Positions 28,666 to 36,935 of a stretch of DNA of 64,000 nt are shown piece after piece (the first letter of the stretch is position 1; every line of letters starts with the position of its first letter). This stretch comes from Firmicutes bacterium HGW-Firmicutes-16. GTDB taxonomy: Bacteria; Bacillota; Clostridia; Oscillospirales; Oscillospiraceae. The position numbers and the translations under genes are program-made. The notes under the pieces were generated by a model, which did not search any database, was not told the origin of the DNA, and worked only from the letters and a program-made list of their open reading frames with translations. Where the stretch lies: NCBI GenBank assembly GCA_002841545.1, contig PGZZ01000007.1, forward strand, positions 62,001-126,000. The letters are read 5' to 3'.

Positions 28666-29607
28666 ATGGATACTGTGCAAAGCGTGCCAGACGGGATCAT
28701 CACTTTTCCCATGTTTGGCGATAAATTCGCAATTAATGTGCCCATGTCTTTTAACATCTTTGGTCTCCCTCTTTACTGGTACGGTTTTATAATCGCGCTT
28801 GGCTTCCTGCTCGCCTATTTCTACTGTAACCGCCGCGTAAAAGACTTCGGACTAACGCAGGATAACTTTATAGATGCGCTGCTGTTCGCCGTACCCTCCG
28901 CCGTCATCGGTGCAAGACTGTATTACGTCGTATTCAACTTTTCGCTTTTTAAAGACAACTTCTGGAGCGTTTTTAATACTCGGAGCGGCGGGCTTGCAAT
29001 TTACGGTGCAATAATTTTTGCCGTAATTGCAGTGCTCATCTACTGCAAGGCGAAAAAAACATCTTTTGGTGCTTATTTCGATCTCGGAGCCTTCGGTCTG
29101 CTGATTGGACAAACCGTTGGTCGCTGGGGCAACTTCATAAACCGCGAGGCTTTTGGTCGTGAAACGGACATCTTTTGCCGCATGGGGCTGACGGATGCGA
29201 CCGGCAAAACTATCTATGTCCATCCCACCTTTCTTTACGAATCCCTGTGGAATATTTTGGGTTTACTGCTTCTGCACTTATTTTCTAAGTCCGGCAAGCG
29301 GCGCTACGATGGTCAGATTTTCGCAATGTACGTCGCTTGGTACGGCTTTGGACGTATGCTGATCGAGGGTCTTCGTACAGATAGCCTGTACCTGTTCAAT
29401 ACAGGTCTGCGCGTGTCGCAGGTCCTTGCGGGCGCCAGCGTCATCATAGCTCTTGCTTTCCTTGCAATTAACGGCTCTCTCCCCCACAACAAAAGCAACA
29501 TGCTTGTCAACGTAGTTGCAGCAGCTGATGCAAAAAATTCAATGGAAGCGGCGGAAATATCTTCTTTCGCAAAAAATACGGAAGATAATGAATCAGACAA
29601 AGAATAA
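28666..29607 (+). CDS. lgt: Phosphatidylglycerol-prolipoprotein diacylglyceryl transferase
   Basis: A 313-residue multi-pass membrane enzyme. The Lgt signature GRWGNFINREAFG is present, with about seven hydrophobic helices. It attaches diacylglycerol to the lipobox cysteine of prolipoproteins. A hydrophilic C-terminal tail of about 40 residues, rich in Ala, Glu and Asn, is longer than usual. Several lipoproteins in this window (at 30.2, 49.6 and 61.0 kb) would be its substrates. Confidence 0.96.
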   Translation: MDTVQSVPDGIITFPMFGDKFAINVPMSFNIFGLPLYWYGFIIALGFLLAYFYCNRRVKDFGLTQDNFIDALLFAVPSAVIGARLYYVVFNFSLFKDNFWSVFNTRSGGLAIYGAIIFAVIAVLIYCKAKKTSFGAYFDLGAFGLLIGQTVGRWGNFINREAFGRETDIFCRMGLTDATGKTIYVHPTFLYESLWNILGLLLLHLFSKSGKRRYDGQIFAMYVAWYGFGRMLIEGLRTDSLYLFNTGLRVSQVLAGASVIIALAFLAINGSLPHNKSNMLVNVVAAADAKNSMEAAEISSFAKNTEDNESDKE

Positions 29608-29652
29608 TAATCAACATATACTACATAGTGAGAATATTAAGGAGGAATTATT

Positions 29653-30111
29653 ATGACAGACATGAACGAACTCAAAGGCAAATTTTTGAATACTCTTGGA
29701 ACCGTAGCAGGAAAGACCCGCGGTTATGCGGAAAAGGCAGCCGAGAAAGCTAAGGATGTTGCCCGAATTGCAAAGCTCAACATGGAACTGGGTGCAGAAA
29801 AGGATACCATCGAAAAAGCATTTCTTGAAATTGGTAAGCTCTACTACGAAACACACAAGAACGCTCCGGACGGCTTTTTCGTACAACTCTGTGACGAGAT
29901 ATCACTGGCAAACGATAACATCTCAAAAATTCTTTCAGAGCTTGACGATCTCAAGTCCGGACTTAGTTCAAAGGATTGCGATATTGAAGTCGAGTTCACA
30001 GAAGTCACCGTTGATACGCCCGAAGTTAAGGTCGCGACCGAAGAGGACTTTGTGAAAGAAGGCTCAGACGGTGAGGATATCCCCGAACAGCCTGAAGAAA
30101 AAACAGAATAA
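29653..30111 (+). CDS. Small helical protein of unknown function
   Basis: A 152-residue soluble protein. The first half is Ala/Lys/Glu-rich and likely amphipathic or coiled-coil (AEKAAEKAKDVARIAKL). Residues near 60-75 hold EIGKLYYETHK, a motif shared by small proteins in Clostridia that often carry a zinc ribbon. The C-terminal 40 residues are very acidic. A good GGAGGA ribosome site precedes it and a terminator follows. I cannot name a function. Confidence 0.8.
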   Translation: MTDMNELKGKFLNTLGTVAGKTRGYAEKAAEKAKDVARIAKLNMELGAEKDTIEKAFLEIGKLYYETHKNAPDGFFVQLCDEISLANDNISKILSELDDLKSGLSSKDCDIEVEFTEVTVDTPEVKVATEEDFVKEGSDGEDIPEQPEEKTE

Positions 30112-30152
30112 AAAAACGGAGCCACCAATTCATTTTGGTGGCTCCGTTTTTT
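30111..30152. terminator. Bidirectional terminator
   Basis: AAAAAACGGAGCCACCA and its complement form a strong stem with A and T runs, between the small helical protein and the convergent lysozyme gene. Confidence 0.9.
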
Positions 30153-30171
30153 ATAAAAATTATTAACTTGG

Positions 30172-31107
30172 TCAAGGCATTGTCACTTCCGGAGGTATAG
30201 CTTCGCCAAAAGCATCACTTGGAGCAGGACTACTAGATGCCGAAACAGGTACCTCCTCGAATAGCAGATTTAGATCTGTTCCGCCCTCGATGCCGTTTAC
30301 TGTCCCAGTAAAGGAATATTGCCACATCGTATGCTTATAATAGAAGTCAGGGGCGCTGCCGGGCGCACCTACCCAAAATATAAGATTCGTAAGTCTGTTC
30401 AGTTCGTAATCATAATAGCCGAGCGAACGGTAAAAATAAACTCCGGTATCATAGCCCGCTGTTTCCACGGTACCGCAGAAAGCAAGCGCACAGTCGGTTA
30501 TTGTGGTTCCGTCAACATCGTCCACACGCGTTTGCCCAACCTCCCCGACCCGCTCCCAATCGAAGTATATAGGTAGGTCAAGATTGTAGCCTTTAACTGA
30601 ATTGAGGAGAAATTCCGCCTCCTCGGTTGCTTCCAGAGTATCAATGGCCTGCGAAAAGAAATATACTCCAACCTTCAATCCTGCGGCCTTGGCGCCCTCA
30701 ATGTTCGTCTTAAAACAAGCGTCTTCAAAGAGCTTTCCTTCGCTGTATCCTCGGTATCCCACCCGGATAATTGCGTAATCGACACCGTCGTCATGGACCT
30801 TCTGCCAGTCGATCGTACCCTGATGTTCGGAAACATCGATGCCTCTGCGCGCTTTATACTGCGTACCGCTGTATTCTATGTAAGTCCCGTCTGGATAAAA
30901 CTGATCGTCCACAAATGAGGATGCCGGAACATCGTCATAAAGCGTAACCCACATCTCACCGCCCCTACCGTCGGAAACGCTGACCATTCCAGCATGCGGA
31001 TCCACATAGGTTTCCGTCTCCACACCGCACGCACAAAGACAACTCGCAAGTGTAAAAGCCGTCACAAGCGAAAAAAACTTCTTATTTGTTGCAAAACAAG
31101 ATTTCAT
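30172..31107 (-). CDS. GH25 lysozyme, lipoprotein
   Basis: A 311-residue secreted muramidase. It starts with a lipoprotein signal peptide and a lipobox LASC (Cys23). An N-terminal segment of about 75 residues of no known family precedes the GH25 domain, which begins at RGIDVSEHQGTIDW and holds the catalytic YFDWE. The enzyme cleaves MurNAc-GlcNAc bonds. Its own promoter (TTGCAA, 17 bases, TATTAT) and its lipid anchor argue for a host cell-wall enzyme rather than the lysin of the phage-like element 1 kb away. Confidence 0.93.
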   Translation of the reverse strand: MKSCFATNKKFFSLVTAFTLASCLCACGVETETYVDPHAGMVSVSDGRGGEMWVTLYDDVPASSFVDDQFYPDGTYIEYSGTQYKARRGIDVSEHQGTIDWQKVHDDGVDYAIIRVGYRGYSEGKLFEDACFKTNIEGAKAAGLKVGVYFFSQAIDTLEATEEAEFLLNSVKGYNLDLPIYFDWERVGEVGQTRVDDVDGTTITDCALAFCGTVETAGYDTGVYFYRSLGYYDYELNRLTNLIFWVGAPGSAPDFYYKHTMWQYSFTGTVNGIEGGTDLNLLFEEVPVSASSSPAPSDAFGEAIPPEVTMP

Positions 31108-31157
31108 ATAATATGTTTTATGCCTTTCAGATTTGCCGATGAAAAATACTTGCATGT

Positions 31158-31186
31158 ATAATAACACAAAGGCTCTGCTTTTGCAA
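31158..31186 (-). promoter_or_regulatory. Promoter of the GH25 lysozyme gene
   Basis: On the minus strand TTGCAA (31181-31186), a 17-base spacer and TATTAT (31158-31163), about 50 bases before the start codon. Confidence 0.7.
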
Positions 31187-31188
31187 AC

Positions 31189-31488
31189 TCATTCAGATAC
31201 CGCATCAGCGATATATCTTCCGTTGTATTTGAGGTATTTTTTCAATCTGACCCTTCCGCGCTTAAGCGTCCTACTGACGGTCGACGGGCTGAGACCAAGT
31301 CTTCCGGCTATCTCCGTCATGCTCATCTGCTCCAGATAATAGAGGCTTATAAGCTCGCGCTGTCTGTCAGTTAGCTCCTCATTAATTGCGATGCGGACGC
31401 GGCTGCCAAGGTTTCCCCCAACATCGACAAGTCCTATGAACTCCTGCAAAGCCTCATATTCCAGCCTGTTGTCTTCTGAGCCTTTCAA
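31189..31488 (-). CDS. Sigma-70 region 4-like DNA-binding protein
   Basis: A 99-residue protein whose C-terminal half is a region 4 helix-turn-helix (LTDRQRELISLYYLEQMSMTEIAGRLGLSPSTVSRTLKRG). There is no region 2, so it cannot be a full sigma factor. The TTG start at 31488 follows AAAGGAGAG. It overlaps the previous small gene by 35 bases. Phage late-gene regulators of Firmicutes have a similar size and domain, so it may control the nearby phage-like cluster; this is inference. Confidence 0.8.
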   Translation of the reverse strand: MKGSEDNRLEYEALQEFIGLVDVGGNLGSRVRIAINEELTDRQRELISLYYLEQMSMTEIAGRLGLSPSTVSRTLKRGRVRLKKYLKYNGRYIADAVSE

Positions 31489-31702
31489 GATGTTCTCTCC
31501 TTTCGAAGTACGCTCTGAGATAATTAGATGTGGCAATGCAGTCCCTGCTCATTGCCGTCAGCATTGTGATTTCTCTTTTCAGTTCATACTCATTGTGCTC
31601 TGAATAGTTGTCGCGGAGCCGCCTTTCCAGTTCAAGGAGCCGCCTTCTGCAACTAATACCAACAGCCCGATATTGGGTCGAAAGTTCAAGCATATCTGCC
31701 AT
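31454..31702 (-). CDS. Small basic helical protein upstream of the sigma-like gene
   Basis: An 82-residue Arg/Leu-rich helical protein (MADMLEL start after GGAGAG). I recognise no family. It overlaps the sigma-like gene by 35 bases, so the two are co-translated and probably work together. An upstream ATG at 31717 is a less likely start. Confidence 0.65.
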   Translation of the reverse strand: MADMLELSTQYRAVGISCRRRLLELERRLRDNYSEHNEYELKREITMLTAMSRDCIATSNYLRAYFERREHLERLRRQQAGI

Positions 31703-31790
31703 ATTCCGTCTCTCCATTCTTTTCTCGAAAGCTAAAATAGATGTTGACAAAAGGTCATAATTTTGCTATTATAAATCTCGCTGATGACGC

Positions 31791-31866
31791 GCTGGTGTAG
31801 CTCAGCCGGTAGAGCAGCTGATTTGTAATCAGCAGGTCGGGGGTTCGAATCCGTCCACCAGCTCCA
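31791..31866 (+). tRNA. tRNA-Thr (anticodon TGT)
   Basis: A 76-base cloverleaf including an encoded CCA. The acceptor stem GCTGGTG pairs with CACCAGC, and the anticodon loop is TTTGTAA. The T-stem (GGGGG with CCGTC) contains a G-G mismatch at the central pair (51:63) and a G-U pair, which is unusual. Confidence 0.95.
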
Positions 31867-31893
31867 CATCCAGCGTCATAAAAAATCGAATAC

Positions 31894-31978
31894 GGAGGAG
31901 TTCCCGAGTGGCCAAAGGGGGCAGACTGTAAATCTGTTGCGTCTCGCTTCGGTGGTTCGAATCCACCCTCCTCCACCA
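31894..31978 (+). tRNA. tRNA-Tyr (anticodon GTA)
   Basis: An 85-base class II tRNA with a long variable arm and encoded CCA. The acceptor GGAGGAG pairs with CTCCTCC, the anticodon loop is CTGTAAA, and the T-arm GGTGG-TTCGAAT-CCACC is perfect. It lies 27 bases after tRNA-Thr. Confidence 0.97.
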
Positions 31979-32017
31979 CGTTGGAGCAAAGTTCGCTTTG
32001 CTCCAACGCTTTTTATT
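31979..32017 (+). terminator. Terminator after the tRNA pair
   Basis: CGTTGGAGCAAAG-TTCG-CTTTGCTCCAACG stem and TTCG tetraloop followed by CTTTTTATT. It ends the Thr-Tyr tRNA transcript. Confidence 0.92.
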
Positions 32018-32055
32018 CTTACGAATAAAAAGCGGCATTCGTTAGCGGCTTGTTA

Positions 32056-32241
32056 TTATTTGCAGTTGCCTTCTTGAAGGGCAGCTGCTTTTTTCCTTTT
32101 CAGGCAGATTTCCACGAATTCTTGCTCCGTAAGGAAGAAGAGCAACGTAGCGCATAGCTCAGATAAGTCTCGGTATTCTCTCGGCTCCCCGTTTCTAAGT
32201 ATCTCTTTTATCACGGGGTGTTCAGAACAGTTTTTGTACAT
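32056..32241 (-). CDS. Small protein at the end of the phage-like operon
   Basis: A 61-residue protein with several Cys and Glu residues and a hydrophobic central helix (ELCATLLFFLTEQEF). An AAAGG ribosome site precedes it. No family recognised. It lies 13 bases after the XhlA-like gene, so it is the last gene of the element. Confidence 0.6.
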   Translation of the reverse strand: MYKNCSEHPVIKEILRNGEPREYRDLSELCATLLFFLTEQEFVEICLKRKKAAALQEGNCK

Positions 32242-32254
32242 AAATTACTGCCTT

Positions 32255-32515
32255 TTATTTTGGGTTTCTGTTTTCGATGACCGTGAGCCGAGTCTCATGG
32301 CTGTTCAGGATATCTTCATGCTCTTCGACTCTTTCCCATAGCTTCGCATGGGATTCGCTGTTTTTCGCAGCGAGCCCCGATATGTTTTTTTCAAGCACAT
32401 TGACAGCCGCCGTGAGACGTGTGATCGTTCCGTTTAAGCCGATTAGCGGACGGATAACCGCCGCTCCCAGCCCTACAAGAGTCACGATCACCGTAACTAC
32501 AGTCCATTCGTTCAT
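32255..32515 (-). CDS. XhlA-like membrane/coiled-coil protein
   Basis: An 86-residue protein: an N-terminal membrane helix (residues 4-24) followed by a coiled-coil (SHAKLWERVEEHEDILNSHETRL). The layout resembles XhlA/hemolysin-type holin partners of PBSX-like phages, though there the helix is usually C-terminal. No holin or lysin gene accompanies it. Confidence 0.65.
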   Translation of the reverse strand: MNEWTVVTVIVTLVGLGAAVIRPLIGLNGTITRLTAAVNVLEKNISGLAAKNSESHAKLWERVEEHEDILNSHETRLTVIENRNPK

Positions 32516-32524
32516 TGCCTTCTC

Positions 32525-33088
32525 CTATTCATAGATTTCAAACTCTCGCCAGCTCTGCACACTCGCCTCAATAGTTGCCCAGCTTGTCAATGCGATCATA
32601 AGCTCCCGCCACATCGAATAAATAAACAGATATTCGACCCCAAGATGACAGGGTATAATTTCCTCTATCCGCTTTTTCAGTTTGTCAAAACCATCGGGTA
32701 TACCTCTGTTTTCCGGAAAACGGACATTGACCATCAGTGCGGAGCCGGATTCGGCTATATATGCCAAAATACCACAGCCGCTTAGTGTGTCCTGAAGCGT
32801 TTCAAGCGTAAAGCAGCCCTCACGTATACGCAGCAGCGCAAGCAAAGCACGATTTTCGTCCTCAGTCGTGATATAAGCGGGAGCATACGGCATCAGTTCT
32901 TCATAATTTGCAAGTCCATAGCTCACGGCTTGCGCCGTGACCGATTCCCGCCCAAGCTCCTCCAAAGCTTCAAAAACCTCGTCAAGCTGTTTTCCTATCA
33001 CTTTAATTTCCTCTGCTCCAAGCCCTTCTTCAAGGTTATATATGCCCAGAGGTGAAAGCAACTGTTTCAGATAATCAGAATATCCCAG
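32525..33088 (-). CDS. YmfQ/DUF2313-like baseplate protein
   Basis: A 187-residue tail protein of the YmfQ (Mu gp48, DUF2313) type. Starting at the TTG at 33061 would cut the conserved N-terminus. Reading back in frame gives GYSDYLKQLLSPLGIY, the expected family start, and the only start-like codon there is CTG at 33088, ten bases after GGAGG. It follows baseplate J by five bases. In Mu-type phages it lies next to the baseplate wedge. Confidence 0.8.
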   Translation of the reverse strand: MGYSDYLKQLLSPLGIYNLEEGLGAEEIKVIGKQLDEVFEALEELGRESVTAQAVSYGLANYEELMPYAPAYITTEDENRALLALLRIREGCFTLETLQDTLSGCGILAYIAESGSALMVNVRFPENRGIPDGFDKLKKRIEEIIPCHLGVEYLFIYSMWRELMIALTSWATIEASVQSWREFEIYE

Positions 33089-33093
33089 TTAAA

Positions 33094-34146
33094 TCACCCC
33101 TCCGTCACAGTAATAACGCCGGCAACTGGAAGCTGGCTGGCCAATATGGAGACATCATTGGCAGGCAGTGAGATAGCGTAGTTTTTCACGCCCTTGATTC
33201 CGAAGATCACATATCCCAGCTTTGCCCGCAGCACACTCTTTCCGAGAAGCGAGCCGCAAAAATGCTCCTCCAGCGCCGTTTTGACCTTGGCCGCAACCGA
33301 ATTAAACGTATATCCATCCTCAACCGCAACAGCAACTGAAACCGGAACAGTCACTGTTGTCGGAGCCTCGACTGCAACGTCAACGCATATCTCACGCTGC
33401 GCTTCGAACTTACTTTTAACAGCAGAAACAAGCGCTGCCGAAGGAATTCCGCTGAAACTCGCAATAATTATGTCAACCGTCCCCAGACCTCTCGCCTTCG
33501 GCAGCACGCATACAGCGGCGACTCCGTCGGTATTGAGCGCTTCGGATTCGTAATAGGCCTTGTTTGAGCCGTTCGGAAGATTTGCATAGCTCGCGAGCAC
33601 GCGCCCCCTCAGCGACTCATCGTCTTCAATATCCGCCCCGCCTGAGAACGCCTCGGGGTTATAGCACTTCACAACCCCGATCGGCGCCAGTGACATAAAA
33701 ATCACGCTGTTCGCGGGAACATTTCCAGCCTTCCCTGCTGTTTTGGCCGCAGCAGGTGCAAGACAAAAGAGCTCTCCCGCCTTGATGGTGGATGGCGAAA
33801 GCGTAGCAAATTCCACTCCCGCCGCATTCAGGCAGACTGTACCAGAAGCGATCATGATGTCCTCACTCCTTACTTCGTTTGTTTCAAACCTTACGATTCC
33901 CGTTGCAGCCACGCATGCAGTGCGTTCAAGCCCTCTCGCGTATGCGTGCAGGTCAAGATTCTCGCCCGAAGCAGTCTGGGGAAAACTCTGGTTTTTCGTC
34001 CACTCGACCTGAGCCCAGAGGCTGGAAAGCTCCGCCGCCACAGCATGAAGCCGCAAGGCCATGTCTCCGCCGCCGGAAAGGCTGACTCCGGTCTTTCTCT
34101 CAAGCTCTTCCTTCATCTCCGTATATATCTCGTTTGTTTCCTTCAC
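33094..34146 (-). CDS. Baseplate J-like protein
   Basis: A 350-residue baseplate wedge protein (XkdT/gpJ family). The N-terminal part holds the ASGENLDLHAYARGLERT block and the middle the SLRGRVLASYANLPNGSNKAYYES block typical of the family. Start is GTG. Full length, with no sign of decay. It forms the wedges around the hub in contractile tails. Confidence 0.92.
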   Translation of the reverse strand: MKETNEIYTEMKEELERKTGVSLSGGGDMALRLHAVAAELSSLWAQVEWTKNQSFPQTASGENLDLHAYARGLERTACVAATGIVRFETNEVRSEDIMIASGTVCLNAAGVEFATLSPSTIKAGELFCLAPAAAKTAGKAGNVPANSVIFMSLAPIGVVKCYNPEAFSGGADIEDDESLRGRVLASYANLPNGSNKAYYESEALNTDGVAAVCVLPKARGLGTVDIIIASFSGIPSAALVSAVKSKFEAQREICVDVAVEAPTTVTVPVSVAVAVEDGYTFNSVAAKVKTALEEHFCGSLLGKSVLRAKLGYVIFGIKGVKNYAISLPANDVSILASQLPVAGVITVTEG

Positions 34147-34155
34147 CCAATCACC

Positions 34156-34506
34156 TCAAATCTCAGTTTCAACAGTCACCGTGTATTCGCTTTTGTATGT
34201 AAATGTTAGCAAAAGCGTCGCTTCCCCATCAGCCTTCTGTAAAAGCTCTAAGGCGGAAAGCTCAAGCTCCGTTTCGTCGGCCAACGCTTCCAGCACATAT
34301 TGCCTTGCGGCAGTTTCTCGATTCGATGGCTTCGTTCTTGACAGCTGATACAGCCTGCTCCCATAATCCGGCAGCGGGAGAAAAGTCCCTCTTTGAACTT
34401 TCAATTTCATAAGTACACGCTGCAAAAGCTCATCCAGCTCTTCAAGCTCAAGCGGTGCTAGGTAAGCTCCCAGCGTATATTTCCCATCTGTGAGTTTAAG
34501 TTTCAA
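34156..34506 (-). CDS. XkdS/gp25-like baseplate protein
   Basis: A 116-residue protein in the usual place of XkdS (DUF2634) or gp25, between spike and baseplate J. The TTG start at 34506 follows GGAGGAGGAGAC. The Leu/Glu-rich composition and LPDYGSRLYQL fit a gp25-like wedge component. Start upstream is possible but would sit inside the ribosome site. Confidence 0.75.
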   Translation of the reverse strand: MKLKLTDGKYTLGAYLAPLELEELDELLQRVLMKLKVQRGTFLPLPDYGSRLYQLSRTKPSNRETAARQYVLEALADETELELSALELLQKADGEATLLLTFTYKSEYTVTVETEI

Positions 34507-34520
34507 GTCTCCTCCTCCGC

Positions 34521-34922
34521 TCAACTGCCGGGCTGATAGGCTATACCGTTAATCAGCAAATCGCCTGTAATCTTCGTCGTGCCGCTGATAATCACAGTTC
34601 CAGAAAGCTCTATCTCACCGTTATTTTTGAGTCGTATGACTCCGCCGTTTCCAGTTGTTATGTAAACTTCTCCGTTTTCGATTACAGCCGGAGGAATAGC
34701 TCCAACCTGTCCGACAACGACATTCTCACCGTCGGGGCTTCGAATAAGTAGCACCTCATCGCCCGCTTTCGGAAGCCGCCCGACTCCTGATGAAACCACA
34801 TCGGCAGCGCGCACCTCGCCCTCGACAAGAACAGAGGGTTTTGCTCCGCCAATCGTGATAATCCCGACAGCCGCGTTACTGTATCCCGCGTCTCGTCCGT
34901 CCTTTTTTTCAGAAAGCCACAT
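34521..34922 (-). CDS. Baseplate assembly protein V / tail spike
   Basis: A 133-residue protein of the gpV (XkdR-position) type. An OB-fold-like N-terminal part (GIITIGGAKPSVLVEGEVRAADVV, AGDEVLLIRSPDGENVVVGQV) precedes a beta-repeat with ITTGNGGVIRLKNNGEIELSG. This builds the tail tip spike. The ATG at 34922 follows GGAGG by seven bases and is two bases after the stop of the hub gene. Confidence 0.88.
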   Translation of the reverse strand: MWLSEKKDGRDAGYSNAAVGIITIGGAKPSVLVEGEVRAADVVSSGVGRLPKAGDEVLLIRSPDGENVVVGQVGAIPPAVIENGEVYITTGNGGVIRLKNNGEIELSGTVIISGTTKITGDLLINGIAYQPGS

Positions 34923-34924
34923 TC

Positions 34925-35862
34925 TCAACCCTCCACTGAAGTCAGAACAATTTCCGTCCCGGCCCTATCGCCGTCGGCGAAGCAGCTCGTCCTGCTCACA
35001 AAATAATTTCCCGTTAATCCAAGCGGACTGCCTGTTAGCTCAATCGTGTCACCCGGAAAAACCTCACAGAAGGCACTGTAAGCGTGACGGTCAGCTCTTT
35101 CGCCTTTGACTGTGCGATTTGATACTCGCCGGTGGACCGCATCGCGTCGTATCTCGTCTTTCTCGGTACATTGACAATCCTTCTGCAGCACCCACCCTGC
35201 TCCGTAAACCTTGTGTTCTCGACTGTCTCCGTCATCCCAAGCGCCTTGTTTTTAACAAGCACCTCAGATATTACGCCATAGCGGCTTCGCTTGAGCACCT
35301 GTTTAGTGAAGGCGCTGTTTTCGCTAGAGATAAAGCTCTGACCCTTTTCTTCTCCAATTAGAAGCACACCGTCCTTTGTGAATCTGGGCTTGACTCCACA
35401 GCCAAACCACACAAAATTCTCGAGCACTTTCCACAGGCTCGCGCCGCTGTCAACAACGAGCGCCTGCTGCGGAGGGCTCACATTCTTTCTGACGTCTCTG
35501 ATTCCATATGGGTAAACATACTTTTCCAGTATCATATCGAGGCTCGCCGAATAGTACTGTGCCGCTTCCGCCTCGTTATCCAGCAGCAGCGCCGCGAGTC
35601 CGCGTCCGTTTACGGTCACGATGCAGCCGTTCTCCGTAACTGAAATCTCAAAATCATCGACCACCCCTAAAAAAACCGTCTCACCCTTTTGCTCCGCACG
35701 TAAACGCACAGCGTTGCTCAGCATATCTAGCATTGATTTATTAAAGATAAAGGTAATTTCAAAAGCATCGCAGGGCAACGCACAGCCGTAGGAGAACTTC
35801 CATTCCAGGAGTACGGGCAGCCTATAGCTTGACCCTTCATAGTCAATAAGATATGTATCCAA
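34925..35862 (-). pseudogene. XkdQ-like tail hub protein, interrupted by a frameshift
   Basis: The first frame (35862 to 35035) begins at TTG after GGGAGG and encodes the N-terminal 275 residues, ending shortly after KELTVTLTVPSVRF. The rest of the protein, FPGDTIELTGSPLGLTGNYF to TSVEG, lies in the -1 frame down to 34925. The switch fits a run of five Ts (35057-35061 on the plus strand as A5): one extra T would join the two into a continuous 312-residue XkdQ/late control D-type hub. Either a recent mutation, a sequence error, or slippage on the T run explains it. Confidence 0.8.
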
Positions 35863-35874
35863 AAAGCGCCTCCC

Positions 35875-36441
35875 TTACGACAAATAGATGACGTCGCCGA
35901 CATAATAGATATTCGGGTTTCGAATTTGCGGGTTCAGTTTAAGCAGCTCAGTCAGGCTCAACCCGTTCGCCTTAGCAAGACCCCATAGCGTATCGCCGCT
36001 CTTGATCGTATATGTAACTCTTTTAGCAACAGTTTCCGTTTCAGAGGGATTTGATGCCGAACTTAGCACGGCCTTTGCCGAAAGCTGATAACCCTCAAAG
36101 CACTCCCAAAACTCGAACTCGTAACTCACATAGTTTTTTCTGGGCTCCTGCCTGAGCTTAAGGCTGACAAGCCATGCGGGTGCCGACTGCCATATCGGAT
36201 GAACGAGAATTCTCGGCTCATCGCTGTAAAACATAGCCGCGAGCTTCCCGAACTCCTCATACGCTCCGTCACCGACAAATTCACCCTCCCCACGCAGTAT
36301 GCGTTGGTCGCGTCCCATATCCGAAAGCGTGTAAAGTCCGAAAGGCACCTTGTGGCAGATGATACGCCTGTTATATTCGATCTCGTATATTTTAGGATTG
36401 TGGGGCCACACGAAATCCCCGAATCTCATTGGTGAAAGCAC
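35875..36441 (-). CDS. LysM-containing tail protein (XkdP type)
   Basis: A 188-residue protein. The N-terminal 120 residues resemble the DNA-circularisation/XkdP-type tail protein; the C-terminal 45 residues form a LysM domain (YTIKSGDTLWGLAKANGLSL, then NPNIYYVGDVIYLS). It starts with GTG after GGAGG. In contractile phages the protein links tail tube and hub and binds peptidoglycan. Normally the long tape-measure gene precedes it; here a 155-residue protein does. Confidence 0.88.
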   Translation of the reverse strand: MLSPMRFGDFVWPHNPKIYEIEYNRRIICHKVPFGLYTLSDMGRDQRILRGEGEFVGDGAYEEFGKLAAMFYSDEPRILVHPIWQSAPAWLVSLKLRQEPRKNYVSYEFEFWECFEGYQLSAKAVLSSASNPSETETVAKRVTYTIKSGDTLWGLAKANGLSLTELLKLNPQIRNPNIYYVGDVIYLS

Positions 36442-36467
36442 CGTAATTCCTCCCAGCTCAGACTAAA

Positions 36468-36935
36468 TTAATATTTTTCTAACGCGCCGTCATAGCGTCG
36501 CGCATCCCTGCAAAATATGTCGGAGAGCTTTTCCGGCAAATCTGCCTGAGGCACGCTCCCCAAGCGCACAGCTGCATTTTCAACTGTCCCCTTGGCGTTT
36601 TCGCCCAATGCTCCGGCCGCGTTTTCTCTCGCTTTGCGCCTAAAAACCCTTTGCTCAAAAAAATCACTGCGCTTGAATCTTGGTGAAAATTCATCTGAAA
36701 CGGCAGCTTCAGCGTTTCGTCTCTTAAGGTCATGCGCTTGCTCATATGGCAGCCGCCGATTTCCATCGCTCCAGAACTCACCGTCAGCAAAACCAAATCC
36801 TCCCCTGCTCACCTTCGGAGAGAATTCCAAACTTTCAAGACCGTTTTGCGCACTCTCCGCGCCATAAATTTCGCTCAGTATGGCCCTTGCCATTTCCTGA
36901 AGCTCTTCTTTTTTTATCTCTGTATCTTCGCTCAT
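36468..36935 (-). CDS. Short unknown protein in the tape-measure position
   Basis: A 155-residue charged, Arg/Glu-rich protein without hydrophobic or clear coiled-coil stretches. It overlaps the end of the preceding gene by four bases and starts at ATG after GGAGG. Between the chaperone and LysM genes a contractile phage should have a tape measure of several hundred residues; this protein is far too short and does not look like one. No other candidate exists in the cluster. Function unknown. Confidence 0.75.
   Translation of the reverse strand: MSEDTEIKKEELQEMARAILSEIYGAESAQNGLESLEFSPKVSRGGFGFADGEFWSDGNRRLPYEQAHDLKRRNAEAAVSDEFSPRFKRSDFFEQRVFRRKARENAAGALGENAKGTVENAAVRLGSVPQADLPEKLSDIFCRDARRYDGALEKY

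Noticed and set aside
30172-31107. GH25 lysozyme as the lysin of the phage-like element
   Set aside because: It has a lipoprotein signal and its own promoter, and two tRNA genes and a terminator separate it from the element.
31956-31978. Phage attachment site at the tRNA-Tyr 3' end
   Set aside because: No copy of the tRNA 3' end was found near 45.1-45.8 kb and no integrase is present.
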